Shown here piece after piece: positions 23,387-34,519 of a DNA stretch of 64,000 nucleotides (positions are counted from its first letter, which is position 1; each line of letters begins with the position of its first letter). The stretch is from Dacryopinax spathularia (lineage: Eukaryota > Basidiomycota > Dacrymycetes > Dacrymycetales > Dacrymycetaceae): contig JBBPFI010000005.1 in NCBI GenBank assembly GCA_037974965.1, positions 868,001-932,000 on the forward strand. The letters run 5' to 3'. The translations under genes were made by a program, and so were the position numbers. Below the pieces are notes generated by a model that was not told the DNA's origin, made no database searches, and was given only the letters and a program-made list of their open reading frames with translations.

Positions 23387-23485
23387 TTGACCCGTGCTTC
23401 GGCACGGCCTTGCTTCCTCTTAGCGCTGCCTTATGCAGCGATGGCTCTAGTAGATAGAGGTATACCTCCCTCTAGTTGGGGGGAG

Positions 23486-23663
23486 TGTAAGGGACTACCC
23501 TTAGTAATCAACCTGCCATAAGCAGGTTGATGTTTATCTCGTGCCATTAGGGCACGCGTGGTTTTCCCACGTCTTCTTTCCTACACCCTGTCGTAGGCAG
23601 AATCAATACATTGGTTCTGCGTACTATGGTGTAGATACACCGAAGAGTCTAACGACTCTTACA
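23486..23663 (+). repeat. 3' LTR
   Basis: 178 bp direct repeat identical to the 5' LTR except one base, preceded by a G-rich polypurine stretch and followed by the cgttt target duplication. Confidence 0.95.
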
Positions 23664-23930
23664 CGTTTTCTCATCGCTTTCCTGGCAGTCAGCAGATGAA
23701 GAGCACTTATTGAAGTTGTGCTCACCCCGGCAGCTCACTGGAAAGAACATCGAAGCCTTTTGATTTTGGCAGTGTAGTTCACGGTCAAACGGGGTTCATC
23801 ACGGACCGGGTCGACCCAAACTGGTGCGGCTTACATAAGCAGAATTCAGGGTTGCGTATCTCTCTCCCAGGCCCCATCATCCCGTATCGGACGACCATCT
23901 TGGCCACCTTGACGAGCTCTTAGTGGCATC

Positions 23931-25792
23931 ATGGCCGCTCCGATCTATCAGACCGCCTCTGGCCGGCTGTGGCATGCTGGTGAGGGTGTACTTGTGTCCA
24001 AACCTAGGAAATCGTACTGATCGTTTGATCAGGTAAGATCCTCATCGTGACCGTCGGCCTCCCCGCCCGAGGCAAGACGCACGTCTCCCGCGCCCTGGAG
24101 CGCTACCTCCGCTGGCTGGGCGTCAAGACCCAAGTCTTCTCGCTCGGCGACTACAGGCGCAAACACATAGGCGGCGCGAAGGAACTGCCAAAGGACTATT
24201 TCCAGACGAACGAGTGGAGCGAGGAGACGAAGCGGCTGAGGGAGAGTATTAAGCGTGGGTGCGAGGATCTGATTAGGGCGTTCTTTGAGGTGCAGAGGGG
24301 GCAGGTGGCGATATATGATGCGAATAATGGGACGAAGGCGGCGAGGAGGGAGTTGGCGGAGGAGTGGAATAGGGAGGGAGTGCATGTTATCTTCCTTGGT
24401 ACGCTCATGCCTTTTCATTCCGTCTGATTGACGCTGATTTGGGGTGAAGAGTCGGTATGCACCAACCAGGATATCGTGGAGGCGAATATTCGGTCGGTCA
24501 AGATCTCATCGCCTGACGTGCGTTTCCCATCGTGCTTTCTTCCTCACTGTGCTCATTCCGTATGGCAATAGTATAAAGGCTGGGATCCAGAGAAGGCCGT
24601 TGCGGACTATTGGACAAGGATACGAGAGCACGAGCAGTACTACCAGACCATCGATGAGGATGAGTGGGCATGGATCAAGGTCATCAACGTGCGTCCTTCT
24701 CCCTCTTCTGTCACAAACGTATACTCACATTGATCGCATCCTAGATCGGCGAGATGATACGAATGAACCGGATCCAAGGTTATCTCCAATCCCGAGTCGT
24801 CTTCTTCCTGATGAACATCCACACCAAACGGCGGACGATCTACTTTGCCCGTTCTGGCGAATCCCTCATCGAGCATTCCTACAAAGCCGACGCCGACCTC
24901 TCCCCTACCGGATGGGCATACTCCGAGCGCCTGAAGGACTTCGTCCTCGACCGCCGGCGAAAATCGTTCGACGCGCGTAAAGCGCAAGACCCGCGTGCGG
25001 AGGAGAACAAGCTGGTCGTCTGGACCAGTACGAGGAGGAGGTCGCATCATTCGGCGTGGCCGTTCCAGCAGGCGGGGTATAAGGTGCTGCAGAAGAGCCA
25101 GATGTGCGAGATCAATCCGGGGATATGGGATGGGCTGAGTCCGGAGGAGGCGATGGAGCAGTATCCGGAGGAATATGAGCGGTTCATCAAGGATCCGTAT
25201 GCTTTCCGCGCACCTAGGGCTGAAAGTTATCATGACCTATCTGGTACGGCTCTTTTCTCACTTCGCTGAAGGCTTGATGGCTGATGTATTCTCCTCCGTA
25301 GTCCGCCTCGAACCTGTCCTCGTGGAACTTGAACAGTCCCAAGACGACCTCCTCATCGTCACCCACTCCTCCGTCATCCGCTGCCTGTTAGGGTATCTGA
25401 TCGGCCTCCCACCACACGAAGTCCCCGCAATCGAAATCAACCGAGGCGACCTCGTCGAAGTCGTCCCCGCCTCCTACGGCGTCCACAGCCAAACCCTCCA
25501 CTTCTGGTCCGCAGCAACAGATCAAGCCAACCCCTCCGGCGGGCAGAACGCGCTCGAAGACTACAAAGGCGACAAAGACCGGACGGACACGCCTGAGCAG
25601 GAACCTGAAGGCGTAGAGCACGTTCATCCGAAGGAAGAACCTGGAGCGCTGGATTTTCCCCATTCTAGGCCGGGTGATGGGGAGGAGAGAGTGGGGAGGA
25701 AGCTGTTTAAGGATGGGGTGAGCGTGTATGCTCCGGATATTCAGGTTACTGTGTCGACGCCGACGAAGGAGGAGCCGCATCGATATGCGTGA
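23931..25792 (+). CDS. 6-phosphofructo-2-kinase of the PFK26 type, bisphosphatase domain lacking its active histidine
   Basis: Makes fructose-2,6-bisphosphate, the activator of glycolysis; cytosolic. Six exons (23931-23979, 24033-24398, 24450-24517, 24572-24688, 24745-25243, 25302-25792) give about 530 aa. The kinase has the P-loop VGLPARGKTHVSRAL (G-x-x-x-x-G-K-T), SLGDYRRKHIGGAKELPKDY and AIYDANNGT. The C-terminal phosphoglycerate-mutase-like half starts RRTIYFARSGESLIEHSYKA. In bifunctional enzymes this reads R-H-G-E, where the His takes the phosphate; here it is Ser. Saccharomyces Pfk26 has the same change and no phosphatase activity, so this enzyme is predicted to be kinase-only. The second region (LLIVTHSSVIRCLLGYLIGL) still has its His. 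A disordered, acidic tail of about 100 residues ends KEEPHRYA and could be regulatory. The LTR element ends 267 bp upstream of the start. Confidence 0.9.
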
Positions 25793-26736
25793 ACTGGGGA
25801 GAACAGGATTTTGGGCGTGTTGATTATCATGACCTGCGGTCACTGCCGCCGTACTGTACGACTATTATGTGATGGATAGAACAAGCGTCGGAAATACGAG
25901 TGAAGTCGGGGATTTGGGGTCGACCCTCATTTAACGATGTCCACGTTTAGGGGTTACCGATGCAATGATCGGTGGACGCCTGGACCTGGAATAAACATGT
26001 CCGCATGAAGGCGAAAGCGCGCAAGGTGCCCGCAATCAGCACGCTGACGTGCTTTTCTCCTATCCCTGCCCGGGAACTTGCGTAGTGCACGTGTTCTTCT
26101 GAATAGGAAGACGCGTCGCGAAGCCCTGACGACCGACGAAGAGGATGATGACGGGACCACTTGTTATCTCCATTCTTCTGCTCTTCTGCTCCTTTACCCT
26201 TTGACGTCGCCTCAACGTGCACGCTTGCGGCCGTTATGGAATTAGGCACTCGTGCGCCACAGTGGACCTTGTGCTCTGCGTTGTATTCTTGGGAGCTGTG
26301 CAGGTTTGCAGTGGAGAGGGCCCCGCCGTCGCCCCTCTCGCCTGCCTGGGTCTTCGCCTCGTACTCGCATGATCTCGGTTGACCATCTCCTGCTCTGCCA
26401 CGATGCTCCCAGCCAGAAGGCCCACATCACTGTTAGGGTATCGAAACTGAAAGGACCCTCAATTCCTCAACACGACTCGTCCCTATGCCTATGATGATCG
26501 AGCGCTCCCTACTGGCTAATCGCCGCTTGACCTCGCCTCTCCACCCCCGCACCCCGGAAACTGCTCGCGCCGCACTTCGCCCATCTGGCAACGTGCTTCT
26601 CGCACCTCGACCTTACGGCGCTAGGGCGAGGATGTTGACGTCTATTTGCGTCTGTTTCGTATGGTCGACGAGGGGTATATAGGGGCGAGGGGAGGGGGTT
26701 CATGAGGGCTGTTGGCGCTTCGTCCGAGTAGCCAGC
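25793..26736. other. Intergenic region upstream of the GH30 cluster
   Basis: 3' side of the kinase gene and promoter of the first GH30 gene. It contains the TATA box listed separately. Short open frames in both strands show no domain. Confidence 0.5.
26676..26681 (+). promoter_or_regulatory. TATA box of GH30 copy A
   Basis: tatata within ggggtatatagggg, 56 bp upstream of the ATG at 26737. The short spacing fits a very short 5' UTR. Confidence 0.5.
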
Positions 26737-28852
26737 ATGCTCCCCCTTCTCTCCCTGTTCGTCCTTGTGCAGCTCACCGTCACTCGCGCACAACAGATCT
26801 GGGATATCGTGCGTCTTTTACTGCCCTCTTTCCGCTTTTCCTCAGGCTGACAAGTCAATGTATGCAGTGGGAGACGTCCTATGATCAGAGCACGCTCTTC
26901 CAGCGCCTCTCCTTATCGGAGCCCATCAACTTCGTCTCTCCCGGAGGGATTGGTCAGGCTGACATAGTGGTCGACGACGGCTCGGTCTATCAGGACATCG
27001 ATGGATTCGGGGCTGCCTTGAGTGCGTAAGGCTCATCTTACCCCACATGTGGAAGCTGAGCACCGTGCACAGCGGACTCGTCGGCCGAGGTACTCAACAA
27101 CCTGAAGAACACGAATTCGGATGCGTACTGGAACCTGCTGGGAACGCTGTTCAATCGTATGTCCCTTTCTGCACGCCAGGTGATACGCGCTGACATCCAC
27201 TAGCGGCCGATGGAGCCGCCTCCGCAGCATTGTCGATGATCCGCGTCCCGCTCGGGGCGACCGATTTCAGCCCCTACGGTCCGTCCTGAGGGGTTACACG
27301 TTGGCCGCTTCCAGGACTGACTTCTTCCAGTGTACAGCTACAACGACCAGGAAGACACGTCTCTATCCGAGTTCAGCCTCGATGCTGCTCCCGGGTATCT
27401 GTGGTCGACTTTGTCGGATATCCAGTCGGTCGCGGGGGGGAACCTGAAGATCATGGTTGCTCCTTGGTCCGCGCCGGGATGGATGACTTCGACCGGTAAC
27501 ATGCTCGGCGGAACGTTCCTGAGCCAATACACTGGGACATGTACGTGCTTTCTCGGTCTTGCTCATTATGTGGGCTGAATCGCCTGTAATTCAGTCGCGC
27601 AATACCTCCTCAAATCCGTCCAAGGTTTCCAGAGCAAAGGATTCTCGGTATATGCCATCTCGATCCAGAACGAGCCCGAGAACAGCAACCCCACGCTCCC
27701 CTCGATGCTCCTCGACCCGGATACAGAAGCGCAGATCGCCTCCCAGCTGCGCTCCCTCCTCGATAGTAACGGGTTCGGGAATACGAAGATCGTTGCGTGG
27801 GACCATAATTGGGATCAAGCCCCCTACTACCCGGTTACAGCAGTGAGCCGTCTCCTATCAGGTCTTGCTCACGAGGAAGGGTGCTGATTTTGTGGGCTAG
27901 GTGAATGATGCTCCGAATGCTTTTACGGGAGCCGCATTTCACTGCTATGAAGGAAGTGTAACGGACCAGATGTCGTTCGTCGATGCCGAGCCGGGGAAAG
28001 AAGTCTACTTTACAGAGTGCAGCGGATCGATCGGCACGGACTGGTGGAGCGACATCAAGTGGGACGTCGAGAATCTGTACGTATGACGCTCTCGATGGCG
28101 ACTGGATGAGACTCACGGGCGATGAAAGGGTTATTGGGTCGTTGACGTACTATTCCCGCTCGGTGCTGTTCTGGAACCTTGCGCTGGACGGGAATGGGAA
28201 CCCCATGGTTCGTCGATGTCTTCGCGGGCACAATCGGTTATCTGAGCCTTCCGTATAGCTGCCCGGAGCCGATTCGTGTGGTGGAGGCTGTCGCGGTGTG
28301 GTCACAGTGAACTCCGACGGCTCCTATCAGCTGAATCAAGAATGTACGCTGTTCTCATCTCGGCGCTCCGGCCAGGACTGACGGTTAGCAGACTATTCAC
28401 TTGCACATGGATCACGGGCGATCGTACCGAAAGATTCGGGAGGAGTGAGTACGCTTGGACATGACGAGTCGATTGTTCTGACCAACAATCTAGCCATTTG
28501 GACAGCGTATCGGCGTATCGGTGGGCGGCTCGCTCGGCTACGAGCTCCAAGTAGGCGCGTACAAGACGGGCCGATCTGCAGCTGCGAACACAGACTGGAA
28601 CCGGTACTCCCTTGTTGTTATGAACTGGTACGCCCAATTTCATCTGGCAGGACCCGTCGAATAACCGGTTCTTGCAGGCAAGACGGCGAGAATGGTGGAT
28701 CTGCCGGTTCAATGCAGACAACGATCGAGTTCCGCGGTCAGCAGGGTGCGTACTATTTCCTATGCCGGTCAAGTTGATCTTCTGACCTTGAGGTAGCCAC
28801 GTACTCCTTCCCTGTGGGCTTAACGACCTTATGGTGGTTCGCCGAGAACTAG
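26737..28852 (+). CDS. GH30 glycosidase, copy A (secreted beta-glucanase/glucosylceramidase-like)
   Basis: Predicted secreted retaining beta-glycosidase of family GH30; fungal relatives include endo-beta-1,6-glucanases, so fungal-wall glucan is a likely substrate. A signal peptide (MLPLLSLFVLVQLTVTRA, cut before QQIWDI) is followed by DIDGFGAALTDSSAEVLNNL and the catalytic barrel. The acid/base Glu is in AISIQNEPENSN and the nucleophile Glu in VYFTECSGSIGTDWWSDIKW; SYNDQEDTSLSEFSLDAAPG and MVAPWSAPGWMTSTGNMLGG are strong family blocks. The C-terminal beta domain ends TTLWWFAEN. Twelve introns of 47-59 bp: 26809-26867, 27022-27072, 27157-27203, 27279-27330, 27541-27594, 27843-27900, 28077-28128, 28208-28258, 28344-28391, 28445-28493, 28628-28677 and 28746-28796. 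First of three tandem paralogues and the most intron-rich. Confidence 0.9.
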
Positions 28853-29658
28853 TCGAATGCGTTGATTTGTTCAGTTAATTGCGCGATCCGCTTAGGAGCA
28901 GGAATCGAGATATTTTTACGACAACTCCTGGCTGAGTTCTGTGGCATTTCCGCTTATTCGCACTGGGTACAGAATTCGAGAGCCATGTGCCACCTGATAG
29001 GCTCTCTTTATACCAATCATACTGTCAACAAGCCCCTGATCGCTGACTCTCTTCTGCTGCCTTATATGCTCCTGCCGCATATGGAAACTGTCGACATTTG
29101 CTCCTCCTCGAGCGTTTATTCCGAGCTATGAACACGCAGTTCTAGCCTGATTCTCAATCTGTCCATCAGTTCCGGCGCTTCTGAGAAACAGGGGTGCATC
29201 TAGCGACCATGCGACTTCTGAGTGCTTCTTGAAGCTCACGCGGATTCTTCCACCTCCCACATGACTACCTTTGGGCTGTCGACGTGGAGGGATGTTCGGA
29301 GATACGGATATCGTGAGCAGTTTATTCAGTTTGTCCGCATTGTCGATGTTGTCCGCCGCATTGTTCATATTGTTGAAGCACGGAAAACAGCCAAGTGAGT
29401 AAATTTGGACTATATCCATCTCCGAGGTAATCTGTGCTAACAACCTTTCTAGGTAAACGTACCGCGTAGGGAACTCGACTACCGGATACTTTGTGGTCAT
29501 CCGACAAGGCTGAACATGCGGTAGACTGATTACTCAACAGTGTCGTGCGAAAGGAGTTCACACACTTTCCACGAACTATTTCGCCGAGTCCCGTGAGCCC
29601 CAGATATAAGACCGTAGAATGTTTGCGCTGTTCACGGTCGTGGGGCTTCAGCTTTAAT
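28853..29658. other. Intergenic region between GH30 copies A and B
   Basis: About 0.8 kb with no recognisable gene. A TATA-like atataa at 29604-29609 lies 50 bp upstream of copy B's ATG. Confidence 0.5.
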
Positions 29659-31614
29659 ATGTTGTCTTTCGGCCTTGTCTTTCTCGCCGCCTTCTCTGCG
29701 TGTTCTTGGGCTCAGCAGATCTGGGATATCGTGAGTTCCTGGCTATGCGAGCGCGCCCGCCGCCCTGACATTTCTCCAGTGGGAGACTTCCTATGACCAG
29801 TCTGTTCTCTTTCAACGTCAGGAGCCCTCGAGCCTCCCCATCAACTTTGGGAGCCCTGGGGCTATCGGATCTGCGGATATTGTTGTCCAGGACGGGACCG
29901 TCTTGCAATCCATTGACGGCTTTGGAGCCGCCCTAAGTAAGGGCTACCATCAGCTACCATATGAGGGATAGCTTATTCTCCGACAGCCGACTCCTCCGCC
30001 TATATCCTCTCGCAGCTGAAGGTAGGTGGGCCTCCTCGGAGACGTGATCTTCCTAACAGCAAGAACAGAGCAAGAACTCCGGGAACTATAACAACCTGCT
30101 GAACACCTTGTTTTCCCGTACGCTTGGGGATTTTCTGCTTGTCCCTTCTGGGCTCTGAAAGCGGAATACAGCGACGGATGGTGCTGCCACAGCCGCATTG
30201 TCCATGTTGCGGATCCCACTGGGCGCTTCCGATTTCAGTCCCTACGTCTATAGCTATAACGACCAAGAGGACACTTCTCTCTCCAGTTTCAACATCAATG
30301 CTGGGCCTTCGTATCTCTGGTCAACTCTCTCGGATATCCATGCTGTTGCGGGGTCTAACCTGAAGATCATCGTCTCGCCGTGGTCAGCTCCAGGATGGAT
30401 GAAGGATTCGGGCACAATGCTTGGCGGAAACTTCCTATCGCAATACACAAACACGTTTGCCGAGTATTTGCTCAAATCTGTTCAAGCCATACAGGCGAAA
30501 GGCTTTCCTGTCTACGCCGTCTCCATTCAGGTAAGAGCGCTTATCATTGTCTGGACGAGCAGCGCTTTGACGATACCCCTGTCCAGAATGAGCCTCAGAA
30601 CAGTAATCCAACGTATCCTACCATGGAACTTAGCGCTGCCACCGAAGCCGCGATAGCCAGCCAACTCCGTACACTACTCAACAATGCCGGACTGGGCAGC
30701 GTACAGATCTTCGCTGAAGAGCATAATTGGGATCTGGCCGGCAGCTATGCCGTAACAGCGGTGGGTATTCATAGTCTCGACCACGTTTTATGTGAACTGA
30801 ATTTGGCTATAGGTGAATGACGCTCCTAGCGCGTTTGCCGGGGCTTCCTTCCACTGCTATGGTGGCTCCGTTTCCGATCAACTCACTTTCCATAATGCCG
30901 AGCCGAACAAGGGCGTGTGGTTCACCGAATGCACAGGCACATTCGGGAGCAATTGGTGGAGCGACATCAAGTGGAACATGCAGAATCTGTAAGCCAGCGT
31001 TCCTGGACAATTCGAAAATCTGATTTCGTGTCAGGATGATTGGGTCCATCAATGACTATTCGCGCTCTGTCCTGATGTGGAACCTTGCACTCGATGGGTC
31101 TGGTAATCCCAAACTTCCCGGTACCAACTCTTGCGGCGGGTCAGGATGCCGGCCTGTTGTAACGATAAACAGTGACGGGTCTTACGTCCTTAACCAAGAG
31201 TACTACGCCTTGGCACAAGCTTCCCGTGCAGTAGTGCCGAAAGATCCTGGCGGACCATTCGGCCAGCGCATTGGCGTTTCCGTTGGTGGTTCTCTCGATT
31301 ACGAACTGCAAGTCAGCGCTTTCAAGACCGGACGCTCTGCTGCAGCTAATACCGACTGGAACCGATACAGCCTGGTTGTCATGAACTGGTTGGTCGATGT
31401 AGTCGCTTAACATTCCTGTCGGCTGAACGTTTTGCAGGCAGGACGGATTGAATGGTGGTTCCGCAGCTCCGGTCAAGACGACCATCGAATTCCGTGGCCA
31501 GCAAGGTACGAAATTGGTCGCTTGGCTGTCGGTTTGTGACTGATAACCATGAGAACAGCGACCTACAGCTTTCCTGTCGGCGTGACTACTTTGTGGTGGT
31601 TTGCGGAGAATTAG
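29659..31614 (+). CDS. GH30 glycosidase, copy B
   Basis: Same family and layout as copy A. Signal peptide MLSFGLVFLAAFSACSWA then QQIWDI; IDGFGAAL, then DSSAYILSQLK; SPYVYSYNDQEDTSLSSFNI; IVSPWSAPGWMKDSGTMLGG; acid/base Glu in VSIQNEPQNSNPT (joined across an intron); nucleophile Glu in VWFTECTGTFGSNWWSDIKW; end TTLWWFAEN. Nine introns are inferred. It lacks six introns present in copy A's second half and middle (SPY/V, NT/FAEY, and those after the GNPKLPG, NQEY and PKDPGG blocks) but has two that A lacks (after ILSQLK and inside SIQ/NEP). All catalytic residues are present and the gene appears intact. Confidence 0.88.
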
Positions 31615-32372
31615 CCTGATTTCGCTCCACATGGCAGCAATAAGCGCCTCTTAGCTCATACACATCGTCTCAGGAACCGAATGAATCACCTGTTTACAAG
31701 AGCCTGATATCTCACGTTACCGAACGAGAGCGTACTTCGCCGCTTGGACCGGAAACGAACCTTTTGTTGCTACGATCAGAATTACTCCCGATCAGAGACC
31801 CTGTCTACGTCTTTCGTCGCTTTCGCCCCTTCGCACTTGCAGCTACGTTCATATACTTGCAAAGGACCCAGGCCTGCTTCATCCTGACGAAAGCAGGACG
31901 TTCTGCTGTGCCATGATATCTGGAGCGGCGGCTAAATATCTGAGCGGCAGTAGCCGACAAACCTGCCAGCAGTCTCTCCTCCTGAATGCTTCGATCAGTG
32001 GTTACGTGGGGTGCTTACGACTTCGAATCACGATGAATGACCTCTTCCAACCCCCTGGCGAATGGTTCTACCAGTACTAGATGTGGTCCGCAGTCGTACC
32101 CCTCTCGCCATCAACCCAATTTGAAGGGACGGAGGGGTAGGCTCATCTGCGTTCCACGTGCTCCCTTGCCTCAAGAATAGAATCCCCCTCTCTTGGATGA
32201 GAGCGCTCTGTTTGCTGTTCGACAATGCAGTAGCGGCCGCTCGGGAACCTGGCTCTACTCCTAACTGCTGGATGGTGGAGGCTGTTCTATGTTTATCAGC
32301 TGAGCATCTTGAACAGTATTTATGCTGGCTGAGGAGGAATGGGTCGCTCTACATGCAAGCAATTCAAGGAGG
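31615..32372. other. Intergenic region between GH30 copies B and C
   Basis: About 0.76 kb without a recognisable gene or repeat. A weak TATA-like tatttat lies about 55 bp before copy C's ATG. Confidence 0.45.
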
Positions 32373-34372
32373 ATGCTGTCGCTTGCTGTGATCTCGTTCT
32401 GGTCGCTCGCTGGTTCTGCCGTCGCTCAGCAGATCTGGGATATAGTGCGTTTCATGTTATTATCTCGGTATTATGGGCCCACTGAGCGCTTGGCCAGTGG
32501 GAAACGGCATACGACCAGTCTGTACTTTTTGAGCGACAGTCTGCTGGGCTCCCGATCAACTTCGTCACGCCTGGTCCTATCGGCTCAGCGGACATCATCG
32601 TCGATGACTCTACCTTGTTTCAACCCATAGATGGCTTCGGAGCAGCCTTGAGTATGTGAACCACCTCGTTCATCATGCTCTATGGCTAAATCTTTCCTGC
32701 AGCGGACTCGTCGGCTTACATACTATCGCAACTAAAGGTACATTCCTGCCTGAGCCTCCTCTTTTGATTGTGGCTCACGCAGGCGTGCTTTGAGGCAAAC
32801 AACTCCGCCAACTACTGGAACCTCCTCAACACGCTCTTCGAACGTGAGCATTATCTCTCCCGCTAGCGTATTCCCCTCCTAACGCCATTGATCAGCGACC
32901 GACGGTGCGGCCACAGCGGCCTTAACATTCCTCCGCATCCCACTCGGTTCCTCCGACTTCAGCCCCTACGTCTACAGCTACAACGACGCGAACGACACCA
33001 CCCTCTCCGAATTTAGCATCGACGTCGCCCCCTCTTACCTCTGGTCAACGCTCTCCGACATCCAGTCCATCGGCGGTGCGCAGCTCAAGATCATCGTCTC
33101 GCCTTGGTCGGCACCGGGATGGATGACTTCGACGGGGACGATGCTTGGGGGAACGTTTCTGCCACAATACGTGGATACGCTGGCGCAGTATCTGCTTTTG
33201 TCAGTGCAGCAGATCTACAATAAGGGGTTCTACGTCTATGCGGTGTCCATTCAGGTACGTAGCCCTCTTTCCCCCTCTTCCCACTTCTCACGCTGGGATT
33301 TCGGTAGAATGAGCCGGAGAACAGTAACCCCACATACCCGACCATGCTCCTCAACCCGGACACAGAGGCGGCCGTAGCCACCCAACTCCGCACGCTGCTG
33401 GACGACAACGGCTTCGGCACAGTCAACATCTTCGCCTGGGAACACAACTGGGACCAAGCCCCAAACTACCCTGTCCAAGCGGTACGCCCTCCCCTTCCCC
33501 ATTCCGCTTCCCCAACTATCAGCGCCTACTGAAAGAGAGAATAGCTGAACGACGCCCCGAACGCCTTTGCCGGCGCGTCATTTCACTGCTATGCCGGCTC
33601 AGTACAAGACCAACTTGAGTTCTGGGACGTCTACCCCGATAAGGGGATCTGGTTCACAGAATGCACGGGCGAGTTTGGCAGTGTGTGGTGGAGCGACATC
33701 AAGTGGAATATGCAGAACCTGTTCGTCCCGCCCTCCTCTCCTCCCTTCTCTCCTCCCTTCCTTCCTTCCTTCCTTCCTTCCTTCTCTCCTTCCTACTACT
33801 CCTTGCGAGAACTGGCTGACCGGGATGCGGGGGGCTTAGGATGATCGGCTCGCTGCAGTATTACTCCCGCTCGGTCGTTCTCTGGAACCTTGCTCTCGAT
33901 GGGTCCGGAAACCCCAAGCTCCCCGGTACAGACTCCTGCGGCGGCCCGGGCTGCCGCGGTGTAGTGACCGTCAACCCCGACGGCTCCTACGTCCTAAACC
34001 AAGAATACTACGCCCTTGCCCAAGCCTCGCGCGCTATCGTCCCCAAAGACCCGAGCGGGCCGTTCGGCCAGCGCATAAATGTGACTGTTGCTGGAGAGCT
34101 GGACTATGAGCTTGTGGTCGGGGCGTATAAGACGGGCAGGAGCGTGGAGGCGGACACGGATTGGAATAGGTATAGTTTGGTGGTTATGAATTGGGATGAT
34201 GGGGAGACGACGGGGACGGCTAGTGCGGTTGAGACGACTATCGAGTTTAGGGGGATGCAGGGTGCGCTCGCTCCGTTCCTCTTTTATGTCTTTCTGCATT
34301 CTAACGCGAAGCGTAGCGACGTATACCTTCCCGGTCGGCGTGACAACCCTCTGGTGGTTCGCGGAGAACTGA
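32373..34372 (+). CDS. GH30 glycosidase, copy C
   Basis: Third tandem GH30 paralogue. Start MLSLAVISFWSLAGSAVAQQ (signal peptide cut before QQIWDI); an earlier in-frame ATG would place a charged stretch ahead of the signal and is disfavoured. Landmarks: ILSQLK, SPYVYSYNDANDTTLSEFSI, IIVSPWSAPGWMTSTGTMLG, acid/base Glu in VSIQNEPENSNPT, nucleophile Glu in IWFTECTGEFGSVWWSDIKW, MIGSLQYYSRSVVLWNLALD, and end TTLWWFAEN. Eight introns. The 3' half from MIGSL to EFRGMQ is one exon where copy A has four introns. The intron at about 33722-33840 is enlarged by a CT-rich microsatellite. Intact. Closest to copy B by intron pattern. Confidence 0.88.
33725..33795. repeat. CCTT microsatellite in a GH30 intron
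   Basis: A CT-rich run with six or more ttcc units inside an intron of GH30 copy C; it explains why this intron is twice the normal length. Confidence 0.8.
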
Positions 34373-34519
34373 CGATAAGATGGAGTCGAGCAAGGCAAGA
34401 CGAGCTGGTGTATTTCTTCAAGAGCGAATCAATTCGTTATTATAACCATTACATCGTTCACATTATGGCATGATCGACACGAAAATCGGGGGATATCACT
34501 CGGTGCTCGGAAGAAGGAT

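Larger units (their letters stand above)
14231..23663 (+). mobile_element. Ty3/gypsy LTR retrotransposon, chromovirus type
   Basis: A 9433 bp element flanked by a 5 bp target duplication (cgttt at 14226-14230 and 23664-23668). Its two 178 bp LTRs start TG, end CA and differ at a single base, which points to a young insertion. Inside, in order: gag with a CCHC zinc knuckle, aspartic protease, reverse transcriptase, RNase H, integrase and a C-terminal chromodomain-like segment; this RT-RH-IN order defines Ty3/gypsy. A purine-rich stretch (gttggggggag) abuts the 3' LTR. A tRNA primer site after the 5' LTR was not recognised. Between pol and the 3' LTR lies an extra coding region of about 2.4 kb. 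The core looks whole; at most about one break may affect the extra region. Confidence 0.95.

Noticed and set aside
32373-34372. Possible pseudogene status of GH30 copy C
   Set aside because: With eight introns the frame is intact and both catalytic glutamates are present.
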